From a bacterium (GTDB lineage: Bacteria; Hinthialibacterota; Hinthialibacteria; OLB16), in the NCBI GenBank assembly GCA_022072055.1, contig JAJVIK010000009.1, positions 151,289 through 215,288 of the forward strand: a DNA stretch of 64,000 bases, read 5' to 3'. Shown in pieces: positions 45,767 through 54,327 of the stretch. The notes under the pieces are model-generated. The model was not told where the DNA came from, ran no database searches, and saw only the letters and a program-made list of their open reading frames with translations. Position 1 is the first letter of the stretch; each line of letters starts with the position of its first letter. Position numbers and translations under genes: made by a program.

Positions 45767-46714
45767 CTATCGTGTACATCTTGTGTCTGGGTTCAGCGTC
45801 ATCCCGGCGGCGCGGGCCGTGCTCCAGCTGTCTTGTCCGAGCAGGTCCACCGGCAACTCGTTCCCGAAAGCATCCTGCGCGAAATAAAAGACCTCGTTGC
45901 CGTCCCCATCCCACACACAGTAAACATTCCCCACCGCGTCGTAAGCGTAGGTGAAGTCCGCCGCGGCCTCAGGAGTGGCGTCGTTGTTCGCGTGCGTGTA
46001 GACCCGCTTGTGGAGCAGCGAAGCGAGCGCCCCGGGTTTGTGGGTGGTCGCCTCCAACGTCCGCCAGGGGTCGCCCGCGTCGATCCCATCCGGCGGCGTG
46101 TCCGCGTCATAGCGCTCGTCGAGGCGTACCAGGTTGAGGCCGTCGTACTCGTAGCGCCGGTGCGAGACCACGGTCCAGGAGGGGTTGTACTCGATCCGCT
46201 CCGAGAGCGCCCCATCGCACGACAGGCAGTACTTGTACTCCACCCGCCCGGAGAAAGCGTCCGCCGCGTTGTACTTGGTCGCGTACCTCATCTGATCCCT
46301 CGGCGTCCACGTGTACGCCCAGCGCTCGGCCTGGCTCCAGGTCGAACCGCTCTTGGTCTCGTTCTTGACCCCGGTCAGATTCCCATTCGCGTCATAAGTG
46401 TACTCGAACCGGATGTCCCCCGAAACCCCGCTCCAGGAGGCCCCGCTGTAGCGCTTGGTCAGTTGATTGAGACCGTTGTACTCCATCGTCCAGGTCACAT
46501 CCTCGATGGTTGAACCGTTCTCGGCGAAGAGGCGCATCCGCGTCCGGTTGCCCACCTTGTCGTACGTGTACTCCCGCTCGTAACTGCCGACACCGCGTTG
46601 CGAGCGCCCTATCGTCCAGCACAGCATGTAAATGCACGTATGCCTGTATCTGCTGGGGTAGTAGTCCCCCACGGGAGACGGTGTAGCGTTCTCATCTGCT
46701 TCGTTGGAAACCAA
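45767..46714 (-). pseudogene. Partial Rhs repeat copy lacking both ends
   Basis: From about 46595 to 45795 the frame encodes Rhs/YD repeats (YEREYTYDKVGNRTRMRLF, LEYTYDANGNL-type units, EYKYCLSCDGAL, RRYEYDGLNLVRLDERYDAD, FTYAYDAVGNVYCVWDGDGNEVFYFAQDAFG). It stops shortly after DSWSTARAAG, before the RYYDPLVGRF core end present in the neighbour copy. The first ~40 residues of the frame are unrelated and overlap the previous gene. It is a near copy of 48193-48990 with scattered substitutions, so an orphan or decayed module. Confidence 0.75.
45795..46595. repeat. Direct repeat of Rhs core (copy 1)
   Basis: About 800 bases closely matching 48193-48990 in the same orientation. Similarity starts around ATCCCGGCGGCGCG and ends at CCGCTCGTAACT(G/C)CCGACACCG, beyond which the two loci diverge. 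The intervening DNA (46600-48190) holds the AT-rich propeller-like ORF and the Rhs tip. Confidence 0.8.
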
Positions 46715-47556
46715 CCCTTTCTCGCTGGCGGAAGAAGGAGGATGAAAGATCTGAATTGGTCATGGAAGTAGGTCAGAGGAGAATAATTCGATAGTCGCGC
46801 AATCGTTTGCCTTGCATTAGAGAAAACATCTTGTACACAGAGTTCAAACGACTCCCCATGCGTTTCATTCCAATAGCCTATCTCGTTCGTGTCGATTCTA
46901 AATGGAGCGAAGCCGTGTCCTATGTTCTTTACAGACCACTCATTCGTGTTGAACCTGAGAAGTCCAGTGTACCTCGACGCAAGGAACACTCGATCCTCGT
47001 AGACAACAGGTGCGATTACAGAGCTGCTGTCCTGCCTCGAAAACACGTCAGACGCCAGTACGCGGATGTGACCATCAGAACTGCGTAGTTCTAGCAACGC
47101 AAGGTTAGCATCTTCAGCATTCAGTGAACCAATCAAGAGTACTGACTGATTCTTGGGTGACCACGCAGCCCCACGAATATCATACCCCCCCGTTTGCTTC
47201 CGAATTAAGTTGTAGTTATCATCTAGCAGGAGAATGCAGTCCAGCCGTTCTCCTGGCGTACGCGCTACAATTCCAAATCCACCTCCCTCTTCTGATAGAT
47301 GAAAAGCATATTTAATCCAAAGGTTTCCAGGTGTGGAATAGACGGCCACAACTGATGAATGTGATAGATCAATCGTGTAAAGTGTGGGGCCATTCCACGA
47401 AATTATTTCATTGATTGCCAAGGCTGAGCTCCCCTCCATTGTAATGAATGCGAGTATCAGAAGGTGAACATATGCAAACACGTTCTCCGTGAGTATCGCA
47501 GCTACGTTACGACCGATGTCAGCGCATTCCGCGCTGTGAGCAATATTTGGAGTCAT
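46609..47556 (-). CDS. AT-rich beta-propeller-like protein following the Rhs tip
   Basis: 315 residues in DNA clearly richer in A+T than its surroundings. A hydrophobic stretch near the start (VFAYVHLLILAFITM) suggests export or a membrane anchor. The body has propeller-like strands (TLYTIDLSHSSVVAVYSTPGN, YDIRGAAWSPKNQSVLLIGSLNAED, LRFNTNEWSVKNIGHGFAPFRIDTNEIGYW). It starts 9 bases after the stop of the Rhs gene, where immunity genes usually sit. The last ~35 residues probably run into a recombination junction with the partial Rhs copy. No family recognised; immunity is only a positional guess. Confidence 0.5.
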   Translation of the reverse strand: MTPNIAHSAECADIGRNVAAILTENVFAYVHLLILAFITMEGSSALAINEIISWNGPTLYTIDLSHSSVVAVYSTPGNLWIKYAFHLSEEGGGFGIVARTPGERLDCILLLDDNYNLIRKQTGGYDIRGAAWSPKNQSVLLIGSLNAEDANLALLELRSSDGHIRVLASDVFSRQDSSSVIAPVVYEDRVFLASRYTGLLRFNTNEWSVKNIGHGFAPFRIDTNEIGYWNETHGESFELCVQDVFSNARQTIARLSNYSPLTYFHDQFRSFILLLPPARKGWFPTKQMRTLHRLPWGTTTPADTGIRAFTCCAGR

Positions 47557-47565
47557 AAGGTTGCG

Positions 47566-49410
47566 TCAGTTTTTCTTTAGACAACAGGATTTCAGAGTAG
47601 TCTTGGAAAACGTCCTGCAATTGAATCGAATGCTATATGGATGGTTCCACACGGATGAAGAGTATTCTGAAATACAGCCAAAGAATGCTCCGCAATCGGT
47701 TACAGATATGTCATCGCAGGGGGTCCCTTTGGCGCTTCCATATTCCATCCTTCCGCTGCATCGCTTTCGTGTTCTCCAAATCTCATCGTAAGCATTCGGA
47801 TGAGGTCCGCCATGGTCATCAGGAGTTAGAACTGTACCAGGAACCACAACACCCGCAAGGAACTGTTGCCATGTTATTCCTTCGCTATTTGCTGGCCAGA
47901 ATCCCATCGAATCTGCACCAGTGGGACCCCACTGAAGCCATTCGTGGCCGAACTGCTTTGGTTTCAGCGGATTCAAGAAATTCTTAGTCGCGCGCTTGAC
48001 GACAATATCACAGACAAGTCCAGTGGGATCCACGGTGTCCAGTGGGGCGTTGTCTACAAATTTGTAATCCTGCTGCCATTGCACCGGATCCCGCCCCACA
48101 AACCTCCCCACTAGCGGGTCATAATAGCGGGCCTGGAAGTAGTACAGGCCCGTAAACGGGTCGAGCCACTTGCCGGTCTGGTGTTCCGTGATCCCGGCGG
48201 CGCGCGCCGTACTCCAGCTGTCTTGCCCGAGCAGGTCCACCGGCAGTTCGTTCCCGAAAGCGTCCTGCGCGAAATAGAACACCTCGTTGCCGTCGCCGTC
48301 CCACGCACAGTACACATTCCCCACCGCGTCGTAAGCGTAGGTGAAGTCCGCCGTGGCCTCTGGAGTGGCGTCGGCGTTGGCGTGGGTGTAGACCCGCTTG
48401 TGGAGCAGCGATCCGAGCGCGCCGGGCTTGTGGGTGGCCGCCTCCAACGTCCGCCAGGGGTCCCCCGCGTCGATCCCGTCCGGCGGCGTGTCCGCGTCAT
48501 AGCGCTCGTCCAAACGCACCAGGTTGAGGCCGTCGTACTCGTAGCGCCGGTGCGACGCCAAGGTCCCGGCGGTGTTGTATTCCAGCCGCTCCGAGAGCGC
48601 GCCATCGCAGGACAGGCAGTACTTGTACTCCACCCGCCCGGAGAAAGCGTCCGCCGCGTTGTACTTGGTCGCGTACCTCATCTGATCCCTCGGCGTCCAC
48701 GTGTACGCCCAGCGCTCCGCCTGGCTCCAGGTCGAACCGCTCTTGGTCTCCGTCTTGACCCCGGACAGATTCCCATTCGCGTCATAAGTGTACTCCAAGC
48801 GAGTGTCCCCCGAAACCCCGCTCCAAGAGGCCCCGCTGTAGCGCTTGGTGAGTTGATTGAGACCGTTGTACTCCATCGTCCAGGTCACATTCTCGATGGT
48901 CGAACCGTTCTCGGCGAACAGGTGCATCTTCGTCCGATTCCCCACCTTGTCGTACGTGTACTCCCGCTCGTAACTCCCGACACCGGTGTCCCCCGAATTA
49001 CTCGACCACGAGACCCCACTTCCCCACGTGGCCGACTGCGCCATGTCCACGGTCTCATGCTGAGTCGGGTACGTAGGCGGGGTATAGTTATTGAAATCCT
49101 TCACGTCCAGCCACGGCCCCACTGAAGCCGTCGCAACTTGGAACTTCCAGTGGACCGGAACATACATGTTGTAATTCCTCCAGCGAACCTCCAGCTCATT
49201 GATGGACTTGGGGGACTGAAAATCCACACAAACCCAATCTGTATTCCCGGTGGCCGTGTAGCGCCTCTGGCTGATCCACACCGTGTCGGTGCTGTTGTCC
49301 CTGACATTTGAGGCTGGAACTCCAGCGTGCTGAGTGCTGCTTGCCGTGGCTGTCCCGTTGAGCGAATGGTTCGTTCCTTGGGCGTCCTTGGCGCGGACCT
49401 CAGCGATCAT
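47566..49410 (-). CDS. 5'-truncated Rhs protein with discoidin-like segment and cysteine-rich C-terminal tip
   Basis: 614 residues from ATG 49410; the frame stays open without a start codon to 49587, so the 5' end is probably missing. Residues 1-130 include a discoidin-like module (NGTATASSTQHAGVPASNV...VDFQSPKSINELEVRW). YD repeats follow, then the core end RYYDPLVGRFVGRDPVQW and DPTGL (461-465). The 149-residue tip after that is AT-rich, with GHEWLQWG (His489) and FNCRTFS (Cys598), a His/Asn-Cys layout like permuted papain-fold (LRAT/PPPDE-like) domains, and many cysteines. A toxin role is inferred from Rhs architecture. The stretch 49411-49729 holds only this open frame remnant. Confidence 0.7.
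   Translation of the reverse strand: MIAEVRAKDAQGTNHSLNGTATASSTQHAGVPASNVRDNSTDTVWISQRRYTATGNTDWVCVDFQSPKSINELEVRWRNYNMYVPVHWKFQVATASVGPWLDVKDFNNYTPPTYPTQHETVDMAQSATWGSGVSWSSNSGDTGVGSYEREYTYDKVGNRTKMHLFAENGSTIENVTWTMEYNGLNQLTKRYSGASWSGVSGDTRLEYTYDANGNLSGVKTETKSGSTWSQAERWAYTWTPRDQMRYATKYNAADAFSGRVEYKYCLSCDGALSERLEYNTAGTLASHRRYEYDGLNLVRLDERYDADTPPDGIDAGDPWRTLEAATHKPGALGSLLHKRVYTHANADATPEATADFTYAYDAVGNVYCAWDGDGNEVFYFAQDAFGNELPVDLLGQDSWSTARAAGITEHQTGKWLDPFTGLYYFQARYYDPLVGRFVGRDPVQWQQDYKFVDNAPLDTVDPTGLVCDIVVKRATKNFLNPLKPKQFGHEWLQWGPTGADSMGFWPANSEGITWQQFLAGVVVPGTVLTPDDHGGPHPNAYDEIWRTRKRCSGRMEYGSAKGTPCDDISVTDCGAFFGCISEYSSSVWNHPYSIRFNCRTFSKTTLKSCCLKKN
48193..48990. repeat. Direct repeat of Rhs core (copy 2)
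   Basis: Counterpart of 45795-46595. It encodes the YD-repeat section of the longer Rhs gene, from SYEREYTYDKVGNRTKMHLF through FGNELPVDLLGQDSWSTARAAG. Confidence 0.8.
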
Positions 49411-49729
49411 GAGCCAGAAGTATCCGTCTCCCCCGTTGTCACGGAAGTGATAGATGATCTCCCGGTAGCGGATCCTGGACTTGGGGCGAGAATTGGGTTG
49501 AACAGTCTCTTCGTACTCTTCGAGGAAGCCCTTGAGAGCGATGTCCGGCGTGGAGACTCCGGCGCGGTGTCTTTCGAGGTCAATGCCTCAGGTTCACGCC
49601 CGGAATCCGATAGTCGAATGACACACACCTTTTTGGACGCACTGAAACAGGTCAAGAGCTCGAACGAGCTGTCTGTTCAAGGTTAACCGACTCTGGAAAG
49701 AGTGGCTTGATTCTGGAGGAAAAAAATGC

Positions 49730-49819
49730 TGGCGGAGAGGGGGGGATTCGAACCCCCGAGGGACTTTCGCCCCTGCCCGCTTTCGAGGCGGGTGCCTTCA
49801 ACCGCTCGGCCACCTCTCC
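49730..49819 (-). tRNA. tRNA-Ser (CGA)
   Basis: 90 bases including encoded CCA. On the minus strand the acceptor GGAGAGG (49813-49819) pairs with CCTCTCC (49734-49740), followed by GCCA. The anticodon stem CCCGC/GCGGG encloses CTCGAAA with anticodon CGA. A long variable arm (GGGGCGAAAGTCCC) marks class II, and the T arm is GGGGG TTCGAAT CCCCC. Its 3' end faces the Rhs region. Confidence 0.96.
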
Positions 49820-49912
49820 CGGGTTGATTCCTTTGGAAACCGATTCTTTATACCAGATCGCTCCCCGGACCGCCAGATTGCAGGTTCAACAGAAAACCCG
49901 GCGGCCCCTGAG

Positions 49913-52798
49913 TCAATTCCCCTTCAGGAATCCAATCAGATCCGCCAGGTCCTTTCGCGTCATGGTCCTTTCCATCTCCTGCGGCATGAGCGAAAGACTG
50001 GTGGACCGGATCGAGGAAATCTCGGAGCGGAGGACAGTCTGCTCCTCGCCGCCCGCCTGACGCAAGGTCAGGCTCGTGGGGGTTTCCGCCGCGATCAGAC
50101 CTGAAAGGAGGTCCCCCTCCACGGTCTCGACCAAGTAGTTGGTGAACCCCGGCACGATCTCATGGTTCGGAACAAGGATATGCAGCAGGAGCGCCTCATC
50201 CGGCTGGGTTCGCACTCCGGTGAGATCGGGCCCCACCTCTTTCCCCTCGCCCTCGATCAGGTGGCACTGCGCGCAGTGTGTCTTGAAAACTTCCTGCCCG
50301 TGCTCCCGGTCGCGCGAGAGGGAAAGGACAGACAAGTAATCCTCGAACACCTTCCTCCGATCCCCTGTTTCCACGGCCTCAAATACCCTTCCAGCGCGCT
50401 CGCGGATCGCGGGGTCGGAATGCCGCAAGAGCTGGAGTCGTGAATTGGGATCAATGGTCCAGATCGCAACCTGGCCTCCTTCCAGTGCATCAAGCAGGGC
50501 CGGGATGTGTTCGGCTCGAGAAAGAAGGGTGGACAGCGCGGTCGAACGCACGGTGGGGGTGAAGCCTTCCCAACGCTCCTTCTCCACCAGGAACCCCCCG
50601 ACATGGGAGTCGGTCAGTCTTCCAAGCGCCCGAATCGCCGAAGTCTGGACCTCTCGAGGCTCACGCGGATCGATCAGTTTCCGGAGGATCTCCTCGGCGA
50701 AATCCGCCAGGGTGTACCCCAGCAGCTCGATGGAGACAGTCCGCGCGGAAAGCGGCTCCCCCTCGCGGACCGCCCTCTCCTTGGCCTGAGCGAAAACCCG
50801 CCCGAAGGCCTCTTGTTGCGGGAGACCCTCACTTCCCTCGGGCAGTCCCTCGCAGACCCCGACTGTCAGGGCAAGGTGGGATCCACCAATCTCGCCCGGT
50901 GGGGCCAGCAGCGCGCCCACCACTCTCTTGGCTGTGTCAGCCGGTTCCTGCCTTGCGATCATCCGCGCCAAGGGGCGAAGCAGCTCCCCCGCTCCCGAAG
51001 CTTCAAAGACCCTTTTTTCGGCGAGGAGGTGGAGCAACCGGGCTCCATCGTCCGTGGAAGAGAGAACCGCCGCGCGTGTCCAACGTTCGGGAAGTCCCGC
51101 AAGGGCAATCTCTGCCAAAGCTTCCGCCTTTCCATCCTGTTCGAAGAGTCCCATGGCCAACGCGCAACGGTATCGGACACGCGGATCCGGATCACCCGAC
51201 ATCCGGAGGATCCGCTCGCGAAGCAGGGCGGATCCTCTCGCTTTCTCCGCGCTGAGCTCCAGCGCGTTTTCTCTCACCCCTGGTTCGCTGTCCGCCAGCC
51301 CGGCCAGAAGGGTTTCCTTGGAAAGCGCATGGAGCGCCTCCAGACTCCGCAGCGCCAGCACCCGTCCCGGTCCGGTTTTTCCGGACCGCGCGAACTCGGC
51401 CAGTGTGGGAACGTCCTCGGTCATGGGGCGCTCAAGAAGCAGCCGCTGGGCGGTCTCTCGCCGCCAGGAATCGGAATGATCAAGCAGCGCGCAAAGGTCG
51501 GCGCGTTCGGCGGGAAACCCGCTGTCAGAAGCGCGCGGGTCCGGGGGGCGTGGGGCGGAAAAAATGAAGCGGTAGATCCTTCCGCGATCCTTGCCGCTCT
51601 CGAAGTCGGTGATCTTACGAATCGCTTCCGGCAGGTAGACCGGGTGCTCGATGGTCTTGCGGTACATGTCGCACACATACAAGGCCCCATCCGGACCGTT
51701 GGCGCAAAACACGGGGCGAAACCAGTTATCGGTGGAGGCCGCGAACTCCATGCCCTCGGCGTGGCGCCGCGCGCGAAAGGATACGCCATCGGGAACGAGC
51801 TCGGCGCAGTGAATCAGGTTCCCTGTCGGATCGCACACAAAGGCGTGATCCTGAAAATCGCGGGGCAGCGCGGTCCCGCCATACACACACAGCCCGCAGG
51901 CCGCGGTGAAGGTCCCGGCGTGCGAAACGGCGGTGGTGATGTTCTCGCTGATCGGGAAAAGGCGAACCGGGTCGTTTCCGCCGTAGAGGTTCTGAACCCT
52001 CTCGGTGAAGGCGAAATGCGGATTCAGCGACAGATGGGCGAGCGGAAAAACGCAGTGATCGATGGGACGACGGTTGCTGCAGACAAACCGTCTCCCATAC
52101 CGGTCGAATGTCTGGCCGAACTGAGCTTGCCCGGAGACCGGTTCGACGGCCAGAGTCTCGGGATGAAACCGGCAGTCATTCGCGCCGATGTCCACCGGCT
52201 CGGATGCTTCTTTCTTCGGGCAGAAGACCTTTCCGCCGGAGAGACCATTGGTGAAATAGATCCAGCCATCCGGGCCGAAAAGCGGATGGCTGACCTGGAG
52301 TTGAGTGGAGCCGCCCTCCGAAAAGCCCGTGAGCAACACTTCGCGGATGTCCGCCCGGGAGTCCCCATCCGTGTCCGCGAGGTAAAGGACATCCGGCGCG
52401 CAGGTGACCAGGATTCCCCCTTTCCAGGGCAGGACCCCATTGGGGAAGGCCAACCCCTCCGCGAAGGTCGCGCGACGTTGGTATCGACCGTCTCCATCGG
52501 GGTCCTCCAAGACCGCCACAGTCCCAGCCGGCGGCTTGCCCTCTCCCGGCCCGATCGGATACCCCCGGTTCTCGATCACGTAGAGGCGTCCATGCTCATC
52601 AAACGCCAGCGCCACGGGATCGAAGACATCGGGCTCGGCGGCCGCCAGTTCCACCCGGGTTCCGGGAGCGGTCCGAATCAGCCCGATGGAATCCTCCGCG
52701 GTTACCGGCCCCACGATAGCCGCTTCGGCTTGAAGCGTGACCGCCAGGCCCGCGAGGGCAAATCTCTTGATTGCCGACCATCTGGGTTTCAGATACAT
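49913..52798 (-). CDS. Membrane-bound dehydrogenase: sorbosone-dehydrogenase-like propeller, HEAT-like repeats, cytochrome c
   Basis: 961 residues with an N-terminal signal. Residues about 40-410 form a six-bladed sorbosone/glucose-dehydrogenase-like propeller (PVALAFDEHGRLYVIENRGYP, GTVAVLEDPDGDGRY, FPNGVLPWKGGILVTCAPDVLYLADTDGD, HPLFGPDGWIYFTNG, ANGPDGALYVCDMYRKTIEHP). HEAT-like repeats fill about 430-800. A c-type heme motif CAQCH lies near residue 840 (KTHCAQCHLIEGEGKEVGPDLTG). This architecture is abundant in Planctomycetes and Verrucomicrobia, probably oxidising sugars or related alcohols and passing electrons to the heme. Substrate unknown. Divergent from the ceramidase-like gene. Confidence 0.88.
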   Translation of the reverse strand: MYLKPRWSAIKRFALAGLAVTLQAEAAIVGPVTAEDSIGLIRTAPGTRVELAAAEPDVFDPVALAFDEHGRLYVIENRGYPIGPGEGKPPAGTVAVLEDPDGDGRYQRRATFAEGLAFPNGVLPWKGGILVTCAPDVLYLADTDGDSRADIREVLLTGFSEGGSTQLQVSHPLFGPDGWIYFTNGLSGGKVFCPKKEASEPVDIGANDCRFHPETLAVEPVSGQAQFGQTFDRYGRRFVCSNRRPIDHCVFPLAHLSLNPHFAFTERVQNLYGGNDPVRLFPISENITTAVSHAGTFTAACGLCVYGGTALPRDFQDHAFVCDPTGNLIHCAELVPDGVSFRARRHAEGMEFAASTDNWFRPVFCANGPDGALYVCDMYRKTIEHPVYLPEAIRKITDFESGKDRGRIYRFIFSAPRPPDPRASDSGFPAERADLCALLDHSDSWRRETAQRLLLERPMTEDVPTLAEFARSGKTGPGRVLALRSLEALHALSKETLLAGLADSEPGVRENALELSAEKARGSALLRERILRMSGDPDPRVRYRCALAMGLFEQDGKAEALAEIALAGLPERWTRAAVLSSTDDGARLLHLLAEKRVFEASGAGELLRPLARMIARQEPADTAKRVVGALLAPPGEIGGSHLALTVGVCEGLPEGSEGLPQQEAFGRVFAQAKERAVREGEPLSARTVSIELLGYTLADFAEEILRKLIDPREPREVQTSAIRALGRLTDSHVGGFLVEKERWEGFTPTVRSTALSTLLSRAEHIPALLDALEGGQVAIWTIDPNSRLQLLRHSDPAIRERAGRVFEAVETGDRRKVFEDYLSVLSLSRDREHGQEVFKTHCAQCHLIEGEGKEVGPDLTGVRTQPDEALLLHILVPNHEIVPGFTNYLVETVEGDLLSGLIAAETPTSLTLRQAGGEEQTVLRSEISSIRSTSLSLMPQEMERTMTRKDLADLIGFLKGN

Positions 52799-52848
52799 TC
52801 AACCGCCCTTTCCATCCCAACTAGAAGAAGGTTCGCGTGGAGGAGTCC

Positions 52849-54327
52849 ATGCCGATGCGCCGCAATTATCAAAGGTCCACATGGGGAGCGTCAACCGCGA
52901 AGGCGGCGCTGTTCCTGAGTCTTGTCGTTTCGCTCCGGTCGGGAGCGGGCTCGGGGTGGTGCCAGGAGCCGGAAAGAGCCTTCCGCGCCGGAGCGGCCGC
53001 CTCCAACATCACCCCTCCGCTCGGCCTTTCCATCGCCGGAAACATGCACGACTCCACCGGATCGCATATTCATGATGAGCTCTTCGCCCGGTGCCTCGCG
53101 CTGGACAATGGGGAAACTCGCCTGGCGATTGTCCTCGTCGACAGCTGCATGGTTCCGCGCGATATACTCGATTCCGCGAAGAACCTGATCCGAGGAAAGA
53201 CAGGGATTCCCCCTGAGAATGTCCTGATCGCCGCCACCCACACTCATTCCGCTCCCGCCGCCACACCAATCTTTCAAAGCTCGCCGGACCCGGAATACGC
53301 CGAGTTCCTGATCCGGCGCGTGGCCGATGGGGTTCAACGGGCGGTGAACAACCTGGAGCCGGCGCGGATTGGCTGGGGGGCGGGAAGCGAGCCGAGTCAG
53401 GTTTTCAACCGCCGCTGGCGGAAGAAGGCCGGAACCATCCCGCCGGACCCGTTCGGAAACACCGGCGACAAGGTGCAGATGAACCCGCCGCGCGCCTCGG
53501 AGGACCTGCTTGAAAGCGCGGGTCCCACCGATCCCGAGGTTTCGGTGGTTTCGGTTCAATCCCAAGAGGGCCGTCCCATCGCGCTCCTCGCGAACTACTC
53601 GCTCCATTATGTCGGTGGAGTGGGGAGCGGGCATGTGTCCGCGGATTACTTTGGGGCCTTCGCCTCCCGGATCGAGGGGCTTCTCGGCGCGGACCACCTT
53701 GACCCGCCCTTTGTCGGCATGCTTTCGAATGGAACAAGTGGGAACATCAACAACATTGATTTCAAGAAGCCCCCGGAGCCGAGAAAGCCTTACGAGCAAA
53801 TCCATCTGGTGGCGCGCCTAGTGGCGGAGGAGGCCGCGCGGGCGGCAAAGGGGATCGAATACAATAGCTGGGTTCCGCTCAAGGCGCGCGCGAGCGAAAT
53901 CGAACTTGGAGCGCGGCTTCCCAAGCCCGAGGAAGTCGAGGCCGCGCGAACCGTGATGGCCAAGGTCGAGGGGCCCCAGATGCGAACCTTGCCGGAAATC
54001 TACGCCAAGGAGACGGTTGACTTGAGCGCCTATCCGGCGCGGGTAACGGTTCCACTTCAGGCGCTGCGATTGGGGGATCTCGGGATCTGCGCGATCCCCT
54101 GCGAGGTGTTTGTCGAAATCGGGCTGGAGCTCAAGGCCAGGAGCCCCTTCAAACCGACTTTCACCATCGAGCTCGCCAACGGTTACTACGGGTATCTTCC
54201 AACTGAGGAGCACCACCGGCTCGGCGGCTATGAGACTTGGCGGGCCAAATCAAGCTTTCTGGAAGTGGGCGCGGCCGCGAAGATCTCCGCGGAGGTCTTG
54301 CGGCTGCTCGGGGACCTTAAGGAGTAG
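52849..54327 (+). CDS. Secreted neutral/alkaline ceramidase-like hydrolase
   Basis: 492 residues from ATG 52849 (GGAGGAG just upstream); ATG 52855 is also close. After a signal peptide the domain begins FRAGAAASNITPPLGLSIAGNM, the ceramidase-type start (GxxxxDITxP). A metal-binding pair lies in LIAATHTHSAPAATP and a serine in MLSNGTSGNINNIDF, resembling the catalytic GTSGD loop of neutral ceramidases. The later part has SLHYVGGVGSGHVSADYFG, IPCEVFVEIGLELKARSPF and ELANGYYGYLPTEEHHRLGGYET. The group is large in PVC bacteria and mostly untested, so ceramide itself may not be the substrate. Confidence 0.83.
   Translation: MPMRRNYQRSTWGASTAKAALFLSLVVSLRSGAGSGWCQEPERAFRAGAAASNITPPLGLSIAGNMHDSTGSHIHDELFARCLALDNGETRLAIVLVDSCMVPRDILDSAKNLIRGKTGIPPENVLIAATHTHSAPAATPIFQSSPDPEYAEFLIRRVADGVQRAVNNLEPARIGWGAGSEPSQVFNRRWRKKAGTIPPDPFGNTGDKVQMNPPRASEDLLESAGPTDPEVSVVSVQSQEGRPIALLANYSLHYVGGVGSGHVSADYFGAFASRIEGLLGADHLDPPFVGMLSNGTSGNINNIDFKKPPEPRKPYEQIHLVARLVAEEAARAAKGIEYNSWVPLKARASEIELGARLPKPEEVEAARTVMAKVEGPQMRTLPEIYAKETVDLSAYPARVTVPLQALRLGDLGICAIPCEVFVEIGLELKARSPFKPTFTIELANGYYGYLPTEEHHRLGGYETWRAKSSFLEVGAAAKISAEVLRLLGDLKE

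Noticed and set aside
30021..49680. Transposase or integrase for the accessory region
   Set aside because: No DDE, tyrosine or serine recombinase motifs were found in any frame, so mobility rests only on the tRNA scar and gene content.
49730..49819. tRNA-Ser as the intact partner of the 29760 tRNA fragment
   Set aside because: Orientation fits, but the T arm and acceptor 3' strands differ (CCTCTCC versus CTCCCCA), so it is not the same attachment site.
50507..52918. 803-codon plus-strand open frame opposite the membrane-bound dehydrogenase
   Set aside because: It is a high-GC antisense shadow. The minus strand encodes recognisable propeller and cytochrome motifs, and the plus frame has no domain-like pattern.
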